Positions 31,959-33,933 of a DNA stretch of 33,933 nucleotides are shown here, piece by piece (within the stretch, counting starts at the first letter, position 1; each line of letters starts with the position of its first letter). A program made the position numbers and the translations under genes. Source of the stretch: an uncultured Zetaproteobacteria bacterium (GTDB taxonomy: Bacteria > Pseudomonadota > Zetaproteobacteria > Mariprofundales > Mariprofundaceae); contig CAMZLG010000129.1 in assembly GCA_947311495.1 (NCBI GenBank), positions 1 through 33,933 on the forward strand, in the 5' to 3' direction. The notes beneath the pieces were generated by a model. The model had not been told where the DNA came from. It did no database searches and worked only from the letters and a program-made list of their open reading frames with translations.

Positions 31959-33926
31959 TTACTGAATTGTTTCTAAACGGTCGCGGCGAATATGTTGAAT
32001 GGCAAAGGTCTTTTGACTGATGCCGCGCTCATCAAAATAGTAGTTACCACTTATAGCAGGGAACCCATCCGTATTGTGTAGGGCTTCCAAGGCATCCTCA
32101 CCCTTAAACCCCATACGAGAGCCAAGTGCTGCGATATTCATGGCAGTATCATAAGCCAGCGTAAACAAAGGGCTCATATCATCACTATCCCAAATGATAC
32201 GATATTGGCTTTTAACATCCAACACCGTTTGGTTGGGCTGCTCAACGCTGGTGAAAGGGGCTGCAAACTCAGAACCACCCAAATAACGGCCATGGTCATC
32301 CATCAAATGCCCATCCTGCCATCGGTAGCTACCATAAAGCTGCACATTGCGGATGTCTGCATACGCCATTTGTCCTGCAAGTACGGCAAGCCTTTTGCCT
32401 TTGACGATAATATACATATGGTCAAAGGCGAGTGGCATTTTGATGTCCATGTTTTGTTCGGCGCTGAATAAAAACAAGTCTTCATCTAGGCTTGCCAGTA
32501 GCTCTTCATCATCGGTGCGAAAGCGCATAGAGACCAAATCTGGACGGTTGTCACGAAACCCTTTTTCCAATTCAACAATATCCAATACCTCACCACCAGC
32601 ATCAATAAAGGTTTGTGCATACGCTGCCGCCTCATCAAATGCACTTTGGCTATAGGTGTGTAAAATAACAGCTTTTGACTTTCCTTTTTTGATGGCATGA
32701 CGCGCCATGAAGTCAGCCTGCACGACCTTAGCAAGGCTATGGATAAACAAAGATGGTGATTCAGTTGCCAATTGAATGTTGTTGGATAGAGCAATAACGG
32801 GAATATTTTCAAGCAAGAAAGGAATCAGCGCTTGGGTATTGCTGCTCAATAAAGGACCCAACACCCAATCAACACCAGATTTGCTTAACTGCTCATAACC
32901 AAGAACAGCAAGCTCTGCATCGCCTTGTGTATCCACAATGCGCAATACAATATTATCTTCAAATTCAGGGCGGCTCATGGCAAGGCGAATACCACGCAAG
33001 GCTTGTTGCCCATAAGCTGCATATTTACCGCTTAAAGGAAGTAAAACGCCAACAGTAACATGATTACCTTCACTATCTGCCCAAGCTTTCACAACTTCAT
33101 AGGCTTCACTGTCAGGCATATCATTCTCTAAAATTTTAGCGGTTAAACGCACGGTATGATAATCCCCAACCATCAAACGCTCGCGGGCAAAATAACGGTA
33201 AAAGTTCGCTTGGTCTTCGGATAAAGGGTGAGCTGAATGGCGCAGTTGCAACACATCATCCAAAGAGGCAATGGCTGCTGCACGTTTTAACCACATATCT
33301 TGGTTGTTGCTATCATGTTTGGACGCTGCAAGCAGCCAGTCCAGCTTGCTTTCTTGAGAAACCAACTCAAAAAGGGAGTCGGATAGTTCGATGTTTTCAG
33401 CCAAGGTATAAGGGTCAACTTGCGGCTCTTGCAAAGCTAAACTTAGATTTTTCATGGCTGTTTCTGGGTTTTCTAAGCTTATCCACTGCTTTGCCAACAT
33501 ATTATACATATGCGGCAGATAGGGGTGATTTGGCCATTGTTCCACCGTTTCTTCATTCACTTGAAAAGCTTCAGGGCGTTGATATTCAAACAAAAGCTCG
33601 GCGTATTGTAGGGCTGCTTGCCCTTGACTTTGCACAGGAATATTGGGGTCTTGGCTCATGGCTTGCAGTTGATTTAAAGCTGTTGTGTCTGGGTTTTCTA
33701 ATTGTGCTTGAAGTTTCGCTTGAGTAACCAGTTGGTCAATCTTGTGCTGCTGTTCTGCATGGATGGCAGCCAAACGTTTAGCTTCAGCCGCAGCTTTGGC
33801 ATCTTCTTCTTTTTGTTGGTCAACATGAATGGTACTTCGCTTGTTTCCACCACCGCAGCTTGTAAGCACGAGTGAGCTTAGTAGGATTGCTGAAACCAAA
33901 GTAAACGGATAAGCTGACTTAAACAT
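31959..33926 (-). CDS. lpoA: LpoA-like lipoprotein, penicillin-binding protein activator family
   Basis: This 655-residue lipoprotein has a signal peptide with lipidated C24 (LTSCGGG) and a charged coiled coil at about 39-75. A helical TPR-like region follows at about 80-270 ('ALQYAELLFEY', 'YNMLAKQWISLENPETAMKNLSLAL'). A periplasmic-binding-protein fold runs from about 290 to 650 ('VTVGVLLPLSGKYAAYGQQALRGIRLAMS', 'GVDWVLGPLLSSN', 'FTLAYDTAMNIAALG'). This order matches LpoA/YraM, the outer-membrane activator of PBP1a. The start ATG is 7 bases from the window edge, so its ribosome binding site is not visible. Other large PBP-like lipoproteins are possible. Confidence 0.85.
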   Translation of the reverse strand: MFKSAYPFTLVSAILLSSLVLTSCGGGNKRSTIHVDQQKEEDAKAAAEAKRLAAIHAEQQHKIDQLVTQAKLQAQLENPDTTALNQLQAMSQDPNIPVQSQGQAALQYAELLFEYQRPEAFQVNEETVEQWPNHPYLPHMYNMLAKQWISLENPETAMKNLSLALQEPQVDPYTLAENIELSDSLFELVSQESKLDWLLAASKHDSNNQDMWLKRAAAIASLDDVLQLRHSAHPLSEDQANFYRYFARERLMVGDYHTVRLTAKILENDMPDSEAYEVVKAWADSEGNHVTVGVLLPLSGKYAAYGQQALRGIRLAMSRPEFEDNIVLRIVDTQGDAELAVLGYEQLSKSGVDWVLGPLLSSNTQALIPFLLENIPVIALSNNIQLATESPSLFIHSLAKVVQADFMARHAIKKGKSKAVILHTYSQSAFDEAAAYAQTFIDAGGEVLDIVELEKGFRDNRPDLVSMRFRTDDEELLASLDEDLFLFSAEQNMDIKMPLAFDHMYIIVKGKRLAVLAGQMAYADIRNVQLYGSYRWQDGHLMDDHGRYLGGSEFAAPFTSVEQPNQTVLDVKSQYRIIWDSDDMSPLFTLAYDTAMNIAALGSRMGFKGEDALEALHNTDGFPAISGNYYFDERGISQKTFAIQHIRRDRLETIQ

Positions 33927-33933
33927 GGATACG

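Overview
The window looks like a chromosomal stretch of a free-living, Gram-negative, proteobacterial-type bacterium. Outer-membrane and periplasmic proteins (LpoA-like, RlpA, MltB, an NlpD-like lipoprotein), type IV pilus retraction ATPases, DksA, TrmB, Hsp33 and YajQ all fit that. GC content is visibly below 50% by eye (not counted). A CbbY-type phosphatase hints at a Calvin-cycle autotroph. A zetaproteobacterial iron oxidiser or a chemolithotrophic gammaproteobacterium would fit, but this is inference and no marker gene settles it. I see no rRNA, tRNA, CRISPR array, prophage or intact insertion sequence.

Layout. (1) 1-4.7 kb is a mixed accessory region: a partial AbrB-like antitoxin gene, a zinc-free MDR oxidoreductase, a small thioredoxin-fold [2Fe-2S] protein, nhaA overlapping a stand-alone CopZ-type metal/[2Fe-2S] domain, an HDOD protein, and a small secreted protein with a CRP-like site upstream. 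(2) 4.8-9.5 kb holds an unknown gene coupled to cbbY, then tatD, the ABC-F gene yheS and a 59-residue two-helix membrane protein. Two repeat-like intergenic elements and a 437-base gene-free gap lie here. (3) 9.5-13.4 kb is housekeeping: rplS with its own terminator, glyA-nrdR, and hisC and dksA on the opposite strand. (4) 13.5-28.9 kb is an almost gap-free plus-strand run: pcm-yqaA-nlpD-like, grpE-DUF523, then mltB-rlpA-LOG-rluA-dacA-dat-gph-hslO-trmB, then pilT-pilU and a third PilT-type ATPase, then yajQ-miaA. (5) 28.9-34 kb is accessory again: AraC regulator, VOC protein, DUF1801-like protein, a MarR gene divergent from a DOMON-domain secreted protein and a broken NTF2/lumazine-binding-like gene, and an LpoA-like lipoprotein.

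How the genes work together. The cell-wall block supplies two lytic transglycosylases (MltB, RlpA), a D,D-carboxypeptidase (DacA) that releases D-alanine, and a D-amino-acid transaminase that can make or recycle it. An M23 lipoprotein and an LpoA-like PBP activator lie elsewhere in the window. The pilus block encodes retraction motors, with a YajQ-family (reported c-di-GMP-binding) gene directly behind it. CbbY and Gph together can remove two inhibitory sugar phosphates linked to RuBisCO.

The best candidates for something undescribed are the MarR-controlled DOMON plus NTF2-like pair, with a 51-base composite palindrome and an in-frame TAA; the third, motif-diverged PilT paralogue; and the stand-alone CopZ-like protein overlapping nhaA. 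None is proven to be a new system.
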